Part shown: piece by piece, positions 32,630 through 43,882 of the stretch
Position numbering within the stretch: the stretch's first letter is position 1
Layout: each line of letters begins with the position of its first letter
Assembly (NCBI GenBank): GCA_039105265.1
Contig: JAPFFF010000023.1
Coordinates: 1,984,001 to 2,048,000 of the forward strand
Length of the DNA: 64,000 bases
Origin: Tritrichomonas musculus
Taxonomy: Eukaryota > Parabasalia > Tritrichomonadida > Tritrichomonadidae
Reading direction: 5' to 3'
Translations under genes and position numbers: made by a program
Notes under the pieces: generated by a model
Database searches by the model: none
The model's input: only the letters and a program-made list of their open reading frames with translations
What the model was told of the DNA's origin: nothing

Positions 32630-33910
32630 TTGTTCTTGTATACAAATTACAAACATTCGACCAAATAAAATCATATAAGGCGGTGTGTATAAGATTTCTT
32701 TCATGATTTTAATATCTCTGATTTCATCAATGAAAATACTAATAAGTGTTGGCTTTGAATCTGAATCATAATCATGTCTTAAAATTGAAGTTGAATTCTG
32801 TGCTGATTCAAATGATGAAATTGATAACGAGTTATTAACTGCAAAATCAAATAATTCATCGGGATTCGAAAATATTTTTCGGGTTTATTTTGTTCATTAT
32901 CTTTGTTATTAGTTTTTTCCTCATTTGGTTCATTAATAAATGCTTCATTAAATTGCATTATTACCATTTTCTTCATTTTCTAAATATCTAATCATGTATT
33001 CATCTTCATTTATTTCATTGTGTTTGTTTGAATATTGTTCTTTTAGAATTTCATTGTTGTCTCTTTCTTCTTCCGACTTTGTTAATCCAACATTCCAGCA
33101 TTAAAAAAAAAAAAAAAAAAAAAAAAATGGAAATGGAAAAAAATAAAATCAAAATTGTCTCAAATAAGTACATAGATCATAATATAAGTTTTGAATGCCA
33201 TTTTTGCCTATTAATTTATAGTATTTGAATGTAAATTTTGAATACATATTTTTAATAATTTCATGATCAATTTGATTAATCATTGTTGAGTAGTTTGATG
33301 GTTTGTCATTTGATTTGAGTTGTAAATATTCATCAAGTTCTGATAATTGAATATATTAATCTTCGTCTGTGCTATTTTCTTCATCAGTTTCAATTTCTGA
33401 ATTCAAAAATGCATTTTCAATGATTATTTGGTTGGTATAAATCTCAAAAGAAACATTTGTGAGTTCATTGCATAATTTAAAAGAATATGAATCAACAATT
33501 TTGATTGTGGATGGAACTGCAACTTTTTCAATGGTATGGCATGAGAAGTAAAGAATTGAATTTTTTTTCTTTTTTATCATTACGTCGACCAGTTAAGATT
33601 TGATTTTTATAAACTTTTAAATAACAATTTTTAGGTGAAACTGTAATATTTATCAAGTGCAGTGTTTGATGGCACTATCCCTCATTCAGTATGTGCTGCT
33701 CTCTGGTAAATGTAAAGATCGAATTGATGAAAGCTCAAATACATTTTTGGGAATTGTATTCATAAATGAATCATCAGCAAATTTAACTAAAATAATTTTT
33801 AGTGTTCCTAAAAGAACCTTCTGAAATTGAAATACTATTATAATTATTATAATCTGCATTAATTGAGCTTGGAATAAAAACATCACCTTCAGTATCCTGT
33901 GAAAAGACTA
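32630..33910 (-). pseudogene. Remains of a BspA-like LRR gene
   Basis: Short minus-strand frames read LRR-like sentences: CHTIEKVAVPSTIKIVDSYS and FKLCNELTNVSF at 33580-33356, and NTIPKNVFELSSIRSLHLPE at about 33770-33690. Further down are acidic frames (SEEERDNNEILKEQYSNK; SKPTLISIFIDEIRD). They lie in order but in different frames with stops between, and a run of about 25 A at 33102-33127 interrupts them. This looks like a decayed LRR gene; the assignment of the 3' half is weaker. Confidence 0.5.
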
Positions 33911-34245
33911 TTTTAGCTGTTTTATTAAAGATCTTATAATTAATACCTTGAGTATATATATCATTAAAAAAAAATTGTAAATATCTTATCTTTTGTTCTA
34001 TTGGAATTCAAATAGGACTCTCAAATTTTTGAGAACAAAAATATAAATATCTTATTTTTTTTTCTATTTTTAATTTAATTAAAGTGAGATAAATCTATAA
34101 TTTCTTATACTACATATTTTTATTTAATTTTTTTCTTAATTTGATGATTAATTTTTATTTTTCAATAACAAAATAATCGTTAAGCAATTAACTTTTTGAA
34201 TATAAGATAACTTTCAATTGATTGTGTAATAAATCATTAGTTAAT

Positions 34246-34251
34246 TCATTA
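34246..34251 (+). promoter_or_regulatory. Initiator-like TCATTA element
   Basis: TCATTA with A at 34248 is 12 bases before the ATG of the glycosyltransferase gene, the same spacing as at two other genes here. Confidence 0.5.
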
Positions 34252-34259
34252 ATAATTAT

Positions 34260-35369
34260 ATGAAGAGAACAAAAAAAATAAGAATTTTTCCATATTTTAA
34301 ACTTTCTTTATTTTATCTCGTGTGTTCCATTTTTTGTTTCCTGATCAATTTTATGATAAGTATCCCTATTTTTTCATCAGAAATTATTGAACAGCATGAA
34401 ATGAATGAAAGCCTTTTTCCATTATTTTCAATAGTAATGCCATGTTATCAAAGAAAAAAGTTCATTTCAACTGCATTAAAAAGTTGCATTGAATATCAAG
34501 AATTGGACAGATACAATTTATCGATTGAAATTATCATGATAGATGACAATTCAACTGATGGAACCTTCCACGAAATGAATTCACAACGGAAACGATACGA
34601 AAGCATAAAAAAATTGCGAAATCATATTCAATTTACAATCATTCAAAATGAGATGCACAGAGGCGCCCTTTACACGCGTTCAATAGGCTTAAAGACAGCC
34701 AAAGGCAAGTATGTATTGAGTCTTGATTCTGATGATGAGTTTGTACCTGGACTTTTTGAAAGACTTCATCTGTTATTGAGGAATCGAAACGACATTGATT
34801 TGCTTCAATTTCGGATTCTCGTCTGTGATCTTCGCGAGCAAAACAACAATGTCACGTACGATCAAAATGCCCAGAAAAAGTTGTACACGTATAAGTTATT
34901 TGCTTACATTGACACTTTTCCTAACATTCAAAAATATGTCACTTTTGATAAGCACATAAATGAAACAAAATTTCACATCATTAATGACGGCCTCAATAAA
35001 ACGGTTAGAATTGACCTTGATCATCGTGTTCATCACGCTTCGAAAGAACAGTTTAGAAAGTTGGTGAATCATAAAAAAGTGATGTGGAATCTGCCATCCC
35101 TACTTTTTAAGAGAAAATTGATTCAGGCAGCTTTTGATAAAAACTTGTTGGAAGAAGAAGTCATTAATCAGGAAGTCAGCATTCACGAGGACTACTACAT
35201 CTCTTACGTGGTCTTCTTCTTGGTGAGGAATTTCTACTTCTTGGACGAAATCGGCTACATTTATTACCGCGGAACGCCAAGAGTCAAGAGAAAGAAAAAT
35301 TTGAGAATTATTAGTCAGTCGCTTGCTCGTTTTCATTATAGTGATAATCTTCCAAAGTTCAGAATTTGA
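34260..35369 (+). CDS. Family 2 glycosyltransferase, type II membrane protein
   Basis: The 369-residue protein has a basic N-terminus and one membrane segment (about 14-37), a signal anchor that would place the catalytic domain in the ER/Golgi lumen. The GT-A fold of family GT2 begins at FSIVMPCYQR (57-66). IDDNSTDG (94-101) binds the nucleotide sugar, DSDDE (156-160) is the metal-binding DxD equivalent, and HEDYY (about 312) is the usual ED catalytic base motif. It probably adds sugars to cell-surface or secreted glycoconjugates; donor and acceptor cannot be read from sequence. The gene stands alone. Confidence 0.85.
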   Translation: MKRTKKIRIFPYFKLSLFYLVCSIFCFLINFMISIPIFSSEIIEQHEMNESLFPLFSIVMPCYQRKKFISTALKSCIEYQELDRYNLSIEIIMIDDNSTDGTFHEMNSQRKRYESIKKLRNHIQFTIIQNEMHRGALYTRSIGLKTAKGKYVLSLDSDDEFVPGLFERLHLLLRNRNDIDLLQFRILVCDLREQNNNVTYDQNAQKKLYTYKLFAYIDTFPNIQKYVTFDKHINETKFHIINDGLNKTVRIDLDHRVHHASKEQFRKLVNHKKVMWNLPSLLFKRKLIQAAFDKNLLEEEVINQEVSIHEDYYISYVVFFLVRNFYFLDEIGYIYYRGTPRVKRKKNLRIISQSLARFHYSDNLPKFRI

Positions 35370-35580
35370 TTTTTATTTATTATATTATGTTTGTATATAT
35401 TATTTGTGTAATAATAAAGTTCTTTAAATATTAAATAAATATTATGAGGTGATTTTTGAAAAGAGCAAAATTTGAAATAGAATGATTTTCTAATATTATT
35501 TTCCGAAAATATATTTTATTTTAAGAAACTAATATAAATACCTATTTTTTGATCAAAAAAGATTTCATTTTAAAATGCTA

Positions 35581-35589
35581 AAAAAAAAA
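35581..35589 (-). terminator. Pol III T-run terminator of tRNA-Tyr
   Basis: Nine consecutive T on the minus strand directly follow the discriminator base of the tRNA. Confidence 0.8.
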
Positions 35590-35671
35590 TCCGCGCTGCT
35601 GGAATCGAACCGGCGACATTCTGATGACTACATTTCTACAGTCAGACGCTCTACCACTGAGCTAAGAGCGG
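35590..35671 (-). tRNA. tRNA-Tyr (GUA) with a 10-base intron
   Basis: On the minus strand the acceptor CCGCTCT pairs with AGCGCGG (one mismatch), the D arm is GCTCAGTGGTAGAGC, and the anticodon stem TCTGA/TCAGA encloses 17 bases. A 7-base loop with anticodon GTA accounts for seven; the remaining ten, after the anticodon, form the intron. The T arm contains GGTTCGATTCC. A run of nine T on the minus strand immediately after the gene is a Pol III terminator. A tRNA-Tyr intron of this size is usual in eukaryotes. Confidence 0.92.
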
Positions 35672-35959
35672 CGCTAATTATTCAAATAAGTAAGATTATT
35701 TAATAAATATATCACAAAAGGTTTTATTTGATTACATATTATCTTATATTTAATCATATTTTTCTATTGTTTTCTTAATAAATTATCCTATTAGCATTAT
35801 TTTCTTTTTATATTTAATGATAAAAACTTTGTAAACTTAAAATATTAAATTTAAAATAAAGTGGGTTTTGGAATGTATAAGAGGTTGATAGTATTTTCTT
35901 CATTTTTTGTTACAAACTATTTTTTTTTAGATTTCATATGAGATTTTATATTTAACTAA

Positions 35960-36060
35960 TAAAGTGCGTCCACAATTAAGAAAGTATTTTTTGAATAAGC
36001 TCATAGAAATATTGAATGAGTTTTCACAATTTTAACTTTCCTAATAGTGGACACACTTTA
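35960..36060. mobile_element. 101-bp MITE with TAAAGTG(C/T)GTCCAC termini
   Basis: TAAAGTGCGTCCACAATTAA at the left and TAAAGTGTGTCCACTATTAG inverted at the right match at most positions, followed by GAAAGT in both. Size and TA-type ends suggest a mariner-derived MITE. It lies between a tRNA gene and a protein gene. Confidence 0.65.
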
Positions 36061-36541
36061 GGTAGTAAATAAAAAAACTTAGGTAAAGTATATGATTTAT
36101 TGATAATCTTAAATAAATTAGCAAAATGGTAGAGATCCATCATATAATATAATAGATTTTGAGTAAATAGCATCATGTATTAAGAGTTTAAACAAAATGT
36201 TTATTGATTTGTTTCAATATTATAATTTAAATGTAATGTTGTTATTATTCATTGATATAATCGATTAATTTTTTGATTTTGGTACTAATCATTGTTTTCT
36301 TAATTTGTGTAACAATTGAAAAAATTGTATAACACGATATATTGATTTCTTCAGAAAATTTTAAAATTCCCATTTTTTAAATTGTTTTTTTCTCAATGAA
36401 CAAATGAAAAGTACGAAATATTAGTAAAAATATAAATTTATTACACATTAAAATAATAAATAATATTTTATTTTTAATATTTTGCCACTTATTTTCTAAA
36501 ATATTTTTATATTTAAAAATTGTTAGAAGATAAAATCAAAA

Positions 36542-39500
36542 ATGAGTATTGACTTGTATCCTGTTTTTCAGCTTAATTCAAATGCAGATATTCCGACCAA
36601 TCAAATAACATCAGAGCTCAACACTCTTCGCACAATTGTTACTCGTAAATTTTATATTGATTTAAACCAACAACAGAAATTATTTTTTCTAAATTTTCTT
36701 TGGGACACTCTTCATCGATTTACACAGCATTCTACTCCCGCAGTAAGACTTGCATCTTCGAGCGTTATAGGAAATATTCTTCTTAATCTTGGCCCTTTTT
36801 TCTTCAAAGATTTAATGAACTCGTTATTAGAGGCGATTAAAAAATTAAATGAAAATGAAGGCTCTTATGTTTACCTGACATCTTTTGTTTACTTATCCAA
36901 ATTTTTATCAGCATCGACGTTGAATCAAGTTTTATTGAGTAACTCGTTAATATTTAATCTATTCAGTAAAGTATCTAATGAGCACCTCCCAAATCTTGTT
37001 GCTCAACTTGACAATTTTTCAAACAAGTTCTTAGTATTAATTGTTGATTTATTTATTAAACTCTCTTTACAAAATCCAAACAATCGTCATTTGCCGAAAG
37101 CTGCAGCTATTTTAATATCAAAATCAATTGATAATTACTCCTCTATTTTGTCAAATCAAAATCTTTCACTTTTACTTATATCTTCACTATTTCCAGATCG
37201 TTTGCCAAAACACATAGACCAAAACGTATCCCTTTCGATTTTAAAGCGAGCTATAGAAGCAATAAAAAGTGATTCTACATTACCTACGGATTACGAAGCC
37301 GCCTGTAAAGTTGTATATCAATTATATTCAGGTAATCACATTCAAAGCGAATTGATCAAAAAGCAAATAACGGACGAAATAGTATTAAAATCCACCAATC
37401 CAACCGCCTTACTAATGCTTCCAATTGACGAGTCTATTATTTCCAAATCATTTTATAATATCGACCAAATAACTTCAGAAAATGAAATTGAAAAAAGCAA
37501 GATCAATCCACTCATGAACTACTTGTCATTAAACTACAAGCCCGAATTTTCAGACAAACTAATTCTTTTAATCAACAAAAATTTGACACCTGCGAGTGAT
37601 TCGTATAGTTTTGCACTGAAAGTACTCGGCGACGTTTCGTCGTCGCTTCCAATTAGCTCATTAAACGAGCTACTTTTTAAAGCATTTTCGATCAACACGT
37701 CCAACTGGATACACAAGCTATGGACGCTTGAATTGATCAATAAATTGAACTTCAGATTGCTCTCGCAAAGCACGACCGATAAAGCGTTCGAAGTGATCGA
37801 TATCTCATCAACGTCCAAGACCGACAAACTGACACAATATGCCAAAGAAGTAACGGTCAAAGTTTTTGAAACCTGCCACATAGAAGTATTCAAATTATTC
37901 ATAGACGAATACTGTAGAAAAATTGACGTGTTCGACCAAATAAGCTTTGAATCGAGAATTTCATTTCTATCGTATGTATTCAAAAATAGCCAGGCACAGT
38001 CGCAGTCACAGGTCGATTGGACAATCAGCTTCACACGTCTTGCAACGTTATTATTTGAAGCCGTTAATTTGTTTGATTCCACTTTTTCAGCGACGGTTAT
38101 GATGAACTTTTTCAATATAATTGAGAGCATTGCCAACAATTTGAAAGAAGAGTTCATGATAATCATCCTTTTTGTCCGAAAAGCACTCGACATCATCGAG
38201 CCTTCCTTCAACGATTTCTGTGGTGATGAAATTGGTTTGAAAAGGCCAAATTTATTTGCCTCAACCGTTTCTAACAGTAATTCAAGTAATGGCATCTCTT
38301 CTATTTCATCTTCATTGTCTCAACTTTTGCGTGTCGATACTGATTTGACAAGTAATCCAGGCATCCGTCATTCCGATCTTCTTCAGTCAGCTTTTGCAGC
38401 TTTTTCAATGATTGCCAACATAAACTGGTCAATTTTTGACCTAAAAAACGACAGCATTCATTACCTATACAATTTGGCTACTGCTTTTCTTCCACTTTTT
38501 CCTTGCTGCTCTAATGTTCTCATAGCATCACTGATAGAACTGTCAATTTTGGCCAGACCAGAAATTGACAAGTTTATTCAAAAGTCGCTAAGGTATTCAA
38601 AGGAAGGTGAAGCTGTATTCAAAATTGCACGTTTGATTGAAATTTGTATTGAAAGATATGATGATTTCAGTCTATCTGAATTCAAGCAATTTCCTGAATA
38701 CAAACAATCATTGAAGATCATTCTTTCCTTGTCTCGTGATCTTGACTATGTCAATGTAGCAGCTGCACAAACCGTTTTAGAATTTGACAAGGTCAAAATA
38801 CCGACCAATTTATTTGCCAAGATTATCAAAAAGTCGCAACTTTATTTAATTTCTGATGAAAACAACAATAATAACAACAATGAAGAAAATAATGAGAATA
38901 TCATTGATCCTTCAATTTTGTATGGAATGAATGATGATGATATTCAAGATAAAGAAGAGTTTTGTTGTCAATTAAATTCACCTTTAGAATCGCCTGGATT
39001 TTTATTATATGTGCAAACATTGAGTCCTTTTTATTACAAGCATGTTGAGATACCAAAAGAGCTTCTTCAGCCCGCATTATTGAAATCATTCTTTAATTAT
39101 TCAACTGTTAAAGTCAATTTACAAGAGGCCAATTTTTTATTAGAATATTGTTTAGAGAAGACTAATGAGCAATGTATTCGAGCCTTTTTATTTTATCTTA
39201 CACGAAATAAGATTCAACTAGATTTGAATCCTTATTTAAATCATCCACTTTTACAGAAGAAGAAAAACATGTCAGCTGTTGTTAGTTATTTGAAAATTAA
39301 TTCTTTGCCGAATGATTATGTTACATCTGTTTTAAAGACAGATGATTTAGTTGGTTTTGTTCTTAATGCATCAACTAAATTGTCACGTCTTTTATCGATT
39401 TCTTTATTGAAAATCGATCCGAAATACTTCATGAAAGGCTTCATGAACACTGAAAAATTTCATTATGCGCAAATTTACAATGTTTGTTGGTATGCTAAAG

Positions 39501-41203
39501 AGAACATTGATTTTCCACCTGATGATTTCTATCAATTTGCTGTTATGCTTCTTTCGAAGTACATTGAATCACGAAAGAAAAAGAATATTGTTCGACGGTT
39601 GTTAACAATTTTTGTATATAAAAATTTGAAAAATAATTCAATTGTTCAAGAAGCTTGTGCTTTGTTAAGTTGTGATATTGGACCTCCTTCGAACATTGAA
39701 TATGTTAAGAAATTAAGTAATGCACAAATCATTGAGTTGTATTATGAATCACTTGTGATTAATCGTGTTGCTAATTGTAGAGCAATTCTTGAGACTTTGT
39801 TGATTGTTCTTACTAAATCTTCACCTTATGGAATGCTTCTTTACATAACATTAAAGCAGCCAACATTTGATGATATTAATCAAATCATGACAACGTCATT
39901 TCCATTGTTTCAGCTTCCTTCAATGCAAACTCTTCCTTATCGTTATTATTCTGAATTAATTAAAAATGTAACAACAACCAAAAAAGAATCGGAAACAATT
40001 CCACTTCAATCAAATACGAATTCTAATTCAAATCCAAATTTATTACAAAATAACAATTTAAATTCAGATCAAAATCAAAATAATAATTTGAATGTGAATC
40101 CTCTTGATTTGTCTTTCAATGTTCTTCCTTCTTCTCAAATTTTCAAGCTGTTGTTATCTAATCCAAATGATTTCAATAAATCTAATTTTTCTTTCTCTTT
40201 TCCAAGGAATCATGCCTTCGGAATCTACGTGTTCCATTTCATTAATACAATTCTTTCCATCTTTCATAGAAAGTTGTCAACAATGTCAACTTTAAACAAT
40301 GAATTGGCAACAACTGTAAGTAAATTAGTCAAGGATTCTTTCACCTTTGTATCGACCAATTATGAATTCAAAAGTGAATCGGCATATGTTTCATTGTTCC
40401 TTCAAATGTACAATACTTATCTCTCTATAAAGATGGATTTTGATCCTTCTGATCTTGAATTGATTAATAATAATGTTGGTCTTTTATTTGAGAACAATTT
40501 GACAATTCTGCCACCACTTGCAGTTGACGTTGTTATTAAAATATCAAACCACAACAAAGATTTATTGTATGCAACAACAATTTTCGGTTGTTACTTAAAA
40601 GAGAAAGAATCGTATGAGTCTTATTATGTATCCGAAAGAGCAGCAATGTTCACTATTGCTAGCAATGAAAAATACAATACAAAAGTGAAGCAAAGACTGT
40701 TGAAACTAGAAGAAAATAAGAATAAAACAAAAGTTAAACAAGATAAAGATAAATTAGATCAACAACAAGATCAATCGCAATTTATTAAATCTTCTTCTTC
40801 ATTCGATTTCAAGCCCGGTAGTTTGGCATCTGATGAAAAAATTAAAAAAACTTTGTTTAAATCTGTTGCTAGTGCTAAAATTAAGCATGTTGATGATCCT
40901 CTTGATCCGACAACATTCATCGTGTTTGGCAAATCTTTTATTGCGACTTTTTGCGCTTTTGTCTTGACAAAATCTTTGTCTAAAAAAGAAATTTCTTATC
41001 AGAATTTGTTAGGATTGTTTACTAAAAGACATGAAAAGGCTATCGTTACTTACGTCGATAGAACAATTAGGCCTTTCTCTATATTGTTCGCTTTGATGGG
41101 AGATGAAAAAGATAAACCTCCAAAAAATCTATCTTCTTATATTAACTCATTTCATGATTTATTGCTTGTCAATCAATCTGAAAAGAGATATAATGTTTTT
41201 TAA
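36542..41203 (+). CDS. Large HEAT/ARM-like helical-repeat protein, function unknown
   Basis: This 1,553-residue protein is almost all alpha-helical with recurrent hydrophobic helix pairs, for example AVRLASSSVIGNILLNLGPF near 62-81, consistent with HEAT or ARM solenoid repeats. Three low-complexity loops break the solenoid: an N/E-rich stretch near 780-795, an N/Q/S-rich stretch near 1150-1190, and a K/Q-rich stretch near 1385-1410. There is no signal peptide or catalytic motif. Size and fold suit a scaffold or transport adaptor (proteasome-, nuclear-transport- or trafficking-linked), but I do not recognise the family. The reading frame is intact. No initiator consensus is evident before the ATG. 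Confidence 0.7.
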   Translation: MSIDLYPVFQLNSNADIPTNQITSELNTLRTIVTRKFYIDLNQQQKLFFLNFLWDTLHRFTQHSTPAVRLASSSVIGNILLNLGPFFFKDLMNSLLEAIKKLNENEGSYVYLTSFVYLSKFLSASTLNQVLLSNSLIFNLFSKVSNEHLPNLVAQLDNFSNKFLVLIVDLFIKLSLQNPNNRHLPKAAAILISKSIDNYSSILSNQNLSLLLISSLFPDRLPKHIDQNVSLSILKRAIEAIKSDSTLPTDYEAACKVVYQLYSGNHIQSELIKKQITDEIVLKSTNPTALLMLPIDESIISKSFYNIDQITSENEIEKSKINPLMNYLSLNYKPEFSDKLILLINKNLTPASDSYSFALKVLGDVSSSLPISSLNELLFKAFSINTSNWIHKLWTLELINKLNFRLLSQSTTDKAFEVIDISSTSKTDKLTQYAKEVTVKVFETCHIEVFKLFIDEYCRKIDVFDQISFESRISFLSYVFKNSQAQSQSQVDWTISFTRLATLLFEAVNLFDSTFSATVMMNFFNIIESIANNLKEEFMIIILFVRKALDIIEPSFNDFCGDEIGLKRPNLFASTVSNSNSSNGISSISSSLSQLLRVDTDLTSNPGIRHSDLLQSAFAAFSMIANINWSIFDLKNDSIHYLYNLATAFLPLFPCCSNVLIASLIELSILARPEIDKFIQKSLRYSKEGEAVFKIARLIEICIERYDDFSLSEFKQFPEYKQSLKIILSLSRDLDYVNVAAAQTVLEFDKVKIPTNLFAKIIKKSQLYLISDENNNNNNNEENNENIIDPSILYGMNDDDIQDKEEFCCQLNSPLESPGFLLYVQTLSPFYYKHVEIPKELLQPALLKSFFNYSTVKVNLQEANFLLEYCLEKTNEQCIRAFLFYLTRNKIQLDLNPYLNHPLLQKKKNMSAVVSYLKINSLPNDYVTSVLKTDDLVGFVLNASTKLSRLLSISLLKIDPKYFMKGFMNTEKFHYAQIYNVCWYAKENIDFPPDDFYQFAVMLLSKYIESRKKKNIVRRLLTIFVYKNLKNNSIVQEACALLSCDIGPPSNIEYVKKLSNAQIIELYYESLVINRVANCRAILETLLIVLTKSSPYGMLLYITLKQPTFDDINQIMTTSFPLFQLPSMQTLPYRYYSELIKNVTTTKKESETIPLQSNTNSNSNPNLLQNNNLNSDQNQNNNLNVNPLDLSFNVLPSSQIFKLLLSNPNDFNKSNFSFSFPRNHAFGIYVFHFINTILSIFHRKLSTMSTLNNELATTVSKLVKDSFTFVSTNYEFKSESAYVSLFLQMYNTYLSIKMDFDPSDLELINNNVGLLFENNLTILPPLAVDVVIKISNHNKDLLYATTIFGCYLKEKESYESYYVSERAAMFTIASNEKYNTKVKQRLLKLEENKNKTKVKQDKDKLDQQQDQSQFIKSSSSFDFKPGSLASDEKIKKTLFKSVASAKIKHVDDPLDPTTFIVFGKSFIATFCAFVLTKSLSKKEISYQNLLGLFTKRHEKAIVTYVDRTIRPFSILFALMGDEKDKPPKNLSSYINSFHDLLLVNQSEKRYNVF

Positions 41204-41728
41204 TTATTTATTTTTATTTTTACTTATAGATGTATTTTTAATAAATATTTTTACTATAGCGATTTTTTTGAAGGTGTAAAATGGTATTCGTGTTTTTTTT
41301 TTTTTTTTTTTTTTTTGTAAGATTATTTGCTTTTAGATATTATATACCCCATTTGTTTTAAGGGGAAATGAAAGATTATTAATTTATAAGTTTAAGTTAA
41401 AATAGAAATAATATTTATTTTAGATTTCAAATATAAATGATATGACTTTTCATATATCTTATTTTAGGCGAATTTAAATGAAATAATGGATTCTTGTTTT
41501 GAAAATATTGTTATTCTTTTTTATCTTTCGAAATATTATAAACATATATGAAATGTTGATGACTGTTAATTTAATATTTATAATTAACTAAAAAAGTTAT
41601 ATAGGTATTTTATAATAATTTAGTGTTTTATTGAAGAAAATCTTATTCAAAAAAAAAAAAAATATAAACGAAACTATTGAATTTGGGTAACTAAACGGTC
41701 GAAATTAATACAACAAATAATATTTGAA
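41204..41728. other. Intergenic, poly-T tract only
   Basis: A run of about 20 T lies at 41295-41316; nothing else is supported. Confidence 0.5.
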
Positions 41729-43651
41729 ATGTCTATTTTTCAAGCAGCAAAGGAAGGTAAAATAGATGCCCTCAGAGATCTTCTTAAACGAGGAGTTAAT
41801 ATAGACTCGCAAACAGCCGACAAATCAACCGCTCTTCATTATGCAACTTCTTTTCAACAAGAAGAAGTTGTCCGATTTTTACTCGAAAATGGAGTTTCAG
41901 TCAATATCCCAAACGCCAGAGGACTTACCGCATTACATATCGCAGCAAATGTTGGAAATGAAATAATTATTGTTCTTCTTCTCGAAGCATCAGCTGATCC
42001 AAATGCAAAAGATAACGGAGTATGTATAATTTTTTTCAAGGAGAAGGAATATAATAAGGGGAAAGAAATGTTTTGCGAAATATTTATTTATATTTATTTA
42101 TAAAACAAAAAAAAGAAAAGCTAAAGAATAAGAATACGGTTTAACAGGATTTTATAATCTGAAAAGAGTTCTTATCGAAGCCTTTAATTTAATTTTTTAA
42201 GAAAACAAATTGATGAATCGTATTACTTAACTTTTTTTTCCTTATTACTTATCCTTATTCTTGTCAATATTATTTTCATTACTAACATATAGGAAATTTA
42301 TTTTTCATATTTTATCGAACACCACTTCATTACGCAGCTAAAAAGAATCAAGCCCTTGCAACTCGTCTTCTTCTTGATGATGGTGCTGATCCATGTATTT
42401 TTGATAAGAATGGATTTACACCACTTCACAGTGCATGCGAGTATGGATCAAATGATGTAATTAATACTTTATTTGAAAATAAAATGGATCCAAATACTTC
42501 ATTCCGAAAAGGAGTTTATTTTATTTTTTTAACTTTGGGCACCAATTCACATAGCCGTTCAATGTCAACATATTGATACTGTAGAATTACTTTATAATAA
42601 TGGAGCTGATGTTAATATTGTCAATTCAAATAGTGTTACTCCACTAAATGTTTCAGCTCAACTTGAAAAGCCAGACATACTAAATAAGCTTCTTGAATTT
42701 GGAGGAGATCCAGAAATTGCCACTAATGACTTGAATGAGACACCGTTATTTACAGCTGTTTCTTTCAATCGAATTGAGAATGTTCAATCTTTAATTAAAG
42801 CAAACGTAAACGTTAACGCAAGATCAAGCAAAGGCACTACACCGCTTCATGTTGCAACTAAATATGGATATTTTGAAATTTCACAGATTCTAGTTAACAA
42901 TGGAGCAGAAGTAAATGCCCAAGATGAACAAAAAATTTCGCCATTGCACTTTGCAACTCTCCAAAAGAATGGAGATCTTGTTCAATTTTTACTTGATAAC
43001 GGAGCTGATCCACTTCTCAGAAATATTTCTGGAAAATCACCTTTCTCACTTGCTAATTCAGAAATTTCCGAAATATTAAGGCAAGCAGTTGCCGAAAGAA
43101 CCCAACAAAAATCTCAAGAAATGCTTCGACAGCGTGAAGAGGAAAGGAGTGCAAAGCAAGCTCAAGAACAAAATCCGATTGAAGAAGAAGAAGATGCCCA
43201 TCAACAAAATCATGAAGAGGAAACTAAAAATGACCAATATCTAGAACAACCACCAGAAAATCAAGAGCAGCCACAAGAAGGCCAAGAACAGACCCAAGAA
43301 GAGCAAGAATCCAAAGAACGAGAGAATCATGAAGAGGAAGAAGAAAATATCCAAATGTCAGCAAGCAAGCCAGTTCCAAATCAATTCACACCTTCTCGTT
43401 CGCGATCTAGCTCAAGATGCTCAAGTTCATTACGTAAAAAAGCACCTGTATATGAAGACATGCCAATTACAAATCAAGCGAAATACGAATTCCAAGAATT
43501 CGAGCGAGAAGTTCAAGATGAATTAATATCTTTCAAGTCTGATGTTGATAAGCAAATTAAAGAACTGATGGCTATTTTGATGGATACGAGGAGAGAATTT
43601 CTAAAATCTAAAAGAGGTGAAAATACAGGACTTCCACCAACTACATATTAA
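41729..43651 (+). CDS. Ankyrin-repeat protein with Q/E-rich tail, interrupted by a probable intron and a 22-base insert
   Basis: Ankyrin repeats run almost without break in three pieces: 41729-42019, 42316-42513 and 42536-43651. The repeats are typical (TALHYATS, ARGLTALHIAAN, RTPLHYAAKK, GTTPLHVATKYG). After them come a Q/E-rich stretch, an RSRSSSRCSSS patch and a short coiled coil near the end. The first gap starts GTATGT (42020) and contains ACTAACATATAG (42281-42292), the trichomonad 5' and branch/3' splice motifs, but 23 further bases must also go to restore frame. The second gap is 22 AT-rich bases after GGA. The protein probably acts in the cytoplasm as an interaction scaffold. It may instead be a pseudogene. 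Confidence 0.65.
42020..42292 (+). other. Probable spliceosomal intron (GTATGT ... ACTAACATATAG)
   Basis: The boundaries match the known trichomonad intron motifs, GTAYGT at the 5' end and ACTAACACACAG-like at the 3' end. The position is exactly where the ankyrin sentence breaks (DPNAKDNG to RTPLHYAA). Splicing here alone leaves 23 bases (42293-42315) out of frame. Confidence 0.55.
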
Positions 43652-43882
43652 AATCAGAAATCAAATATTATTAAATTGGTAATATTTCTATTAAAAAATA
43701 TCATTAAATAATTTAAATATTTGTTTAAGAAATTAATATTTCATATTAACTTGTTTAAAACATAGAAATTGATTGTTTAAAAAAATAAAATATGATCGTT
43801 TTGGCTATTTTATTTGACCTATTTCGCCTATTTGATATTGTGTGAAATTCAAATGCATTCAAATGTAATTCAATAGCCTCAA

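Noticed and set aside
37534..38295. A 253-residue antisense ORF in the helical-repeat gene.
   Set aside because: Mirror frame of a strongly coding region with no domain of its own.
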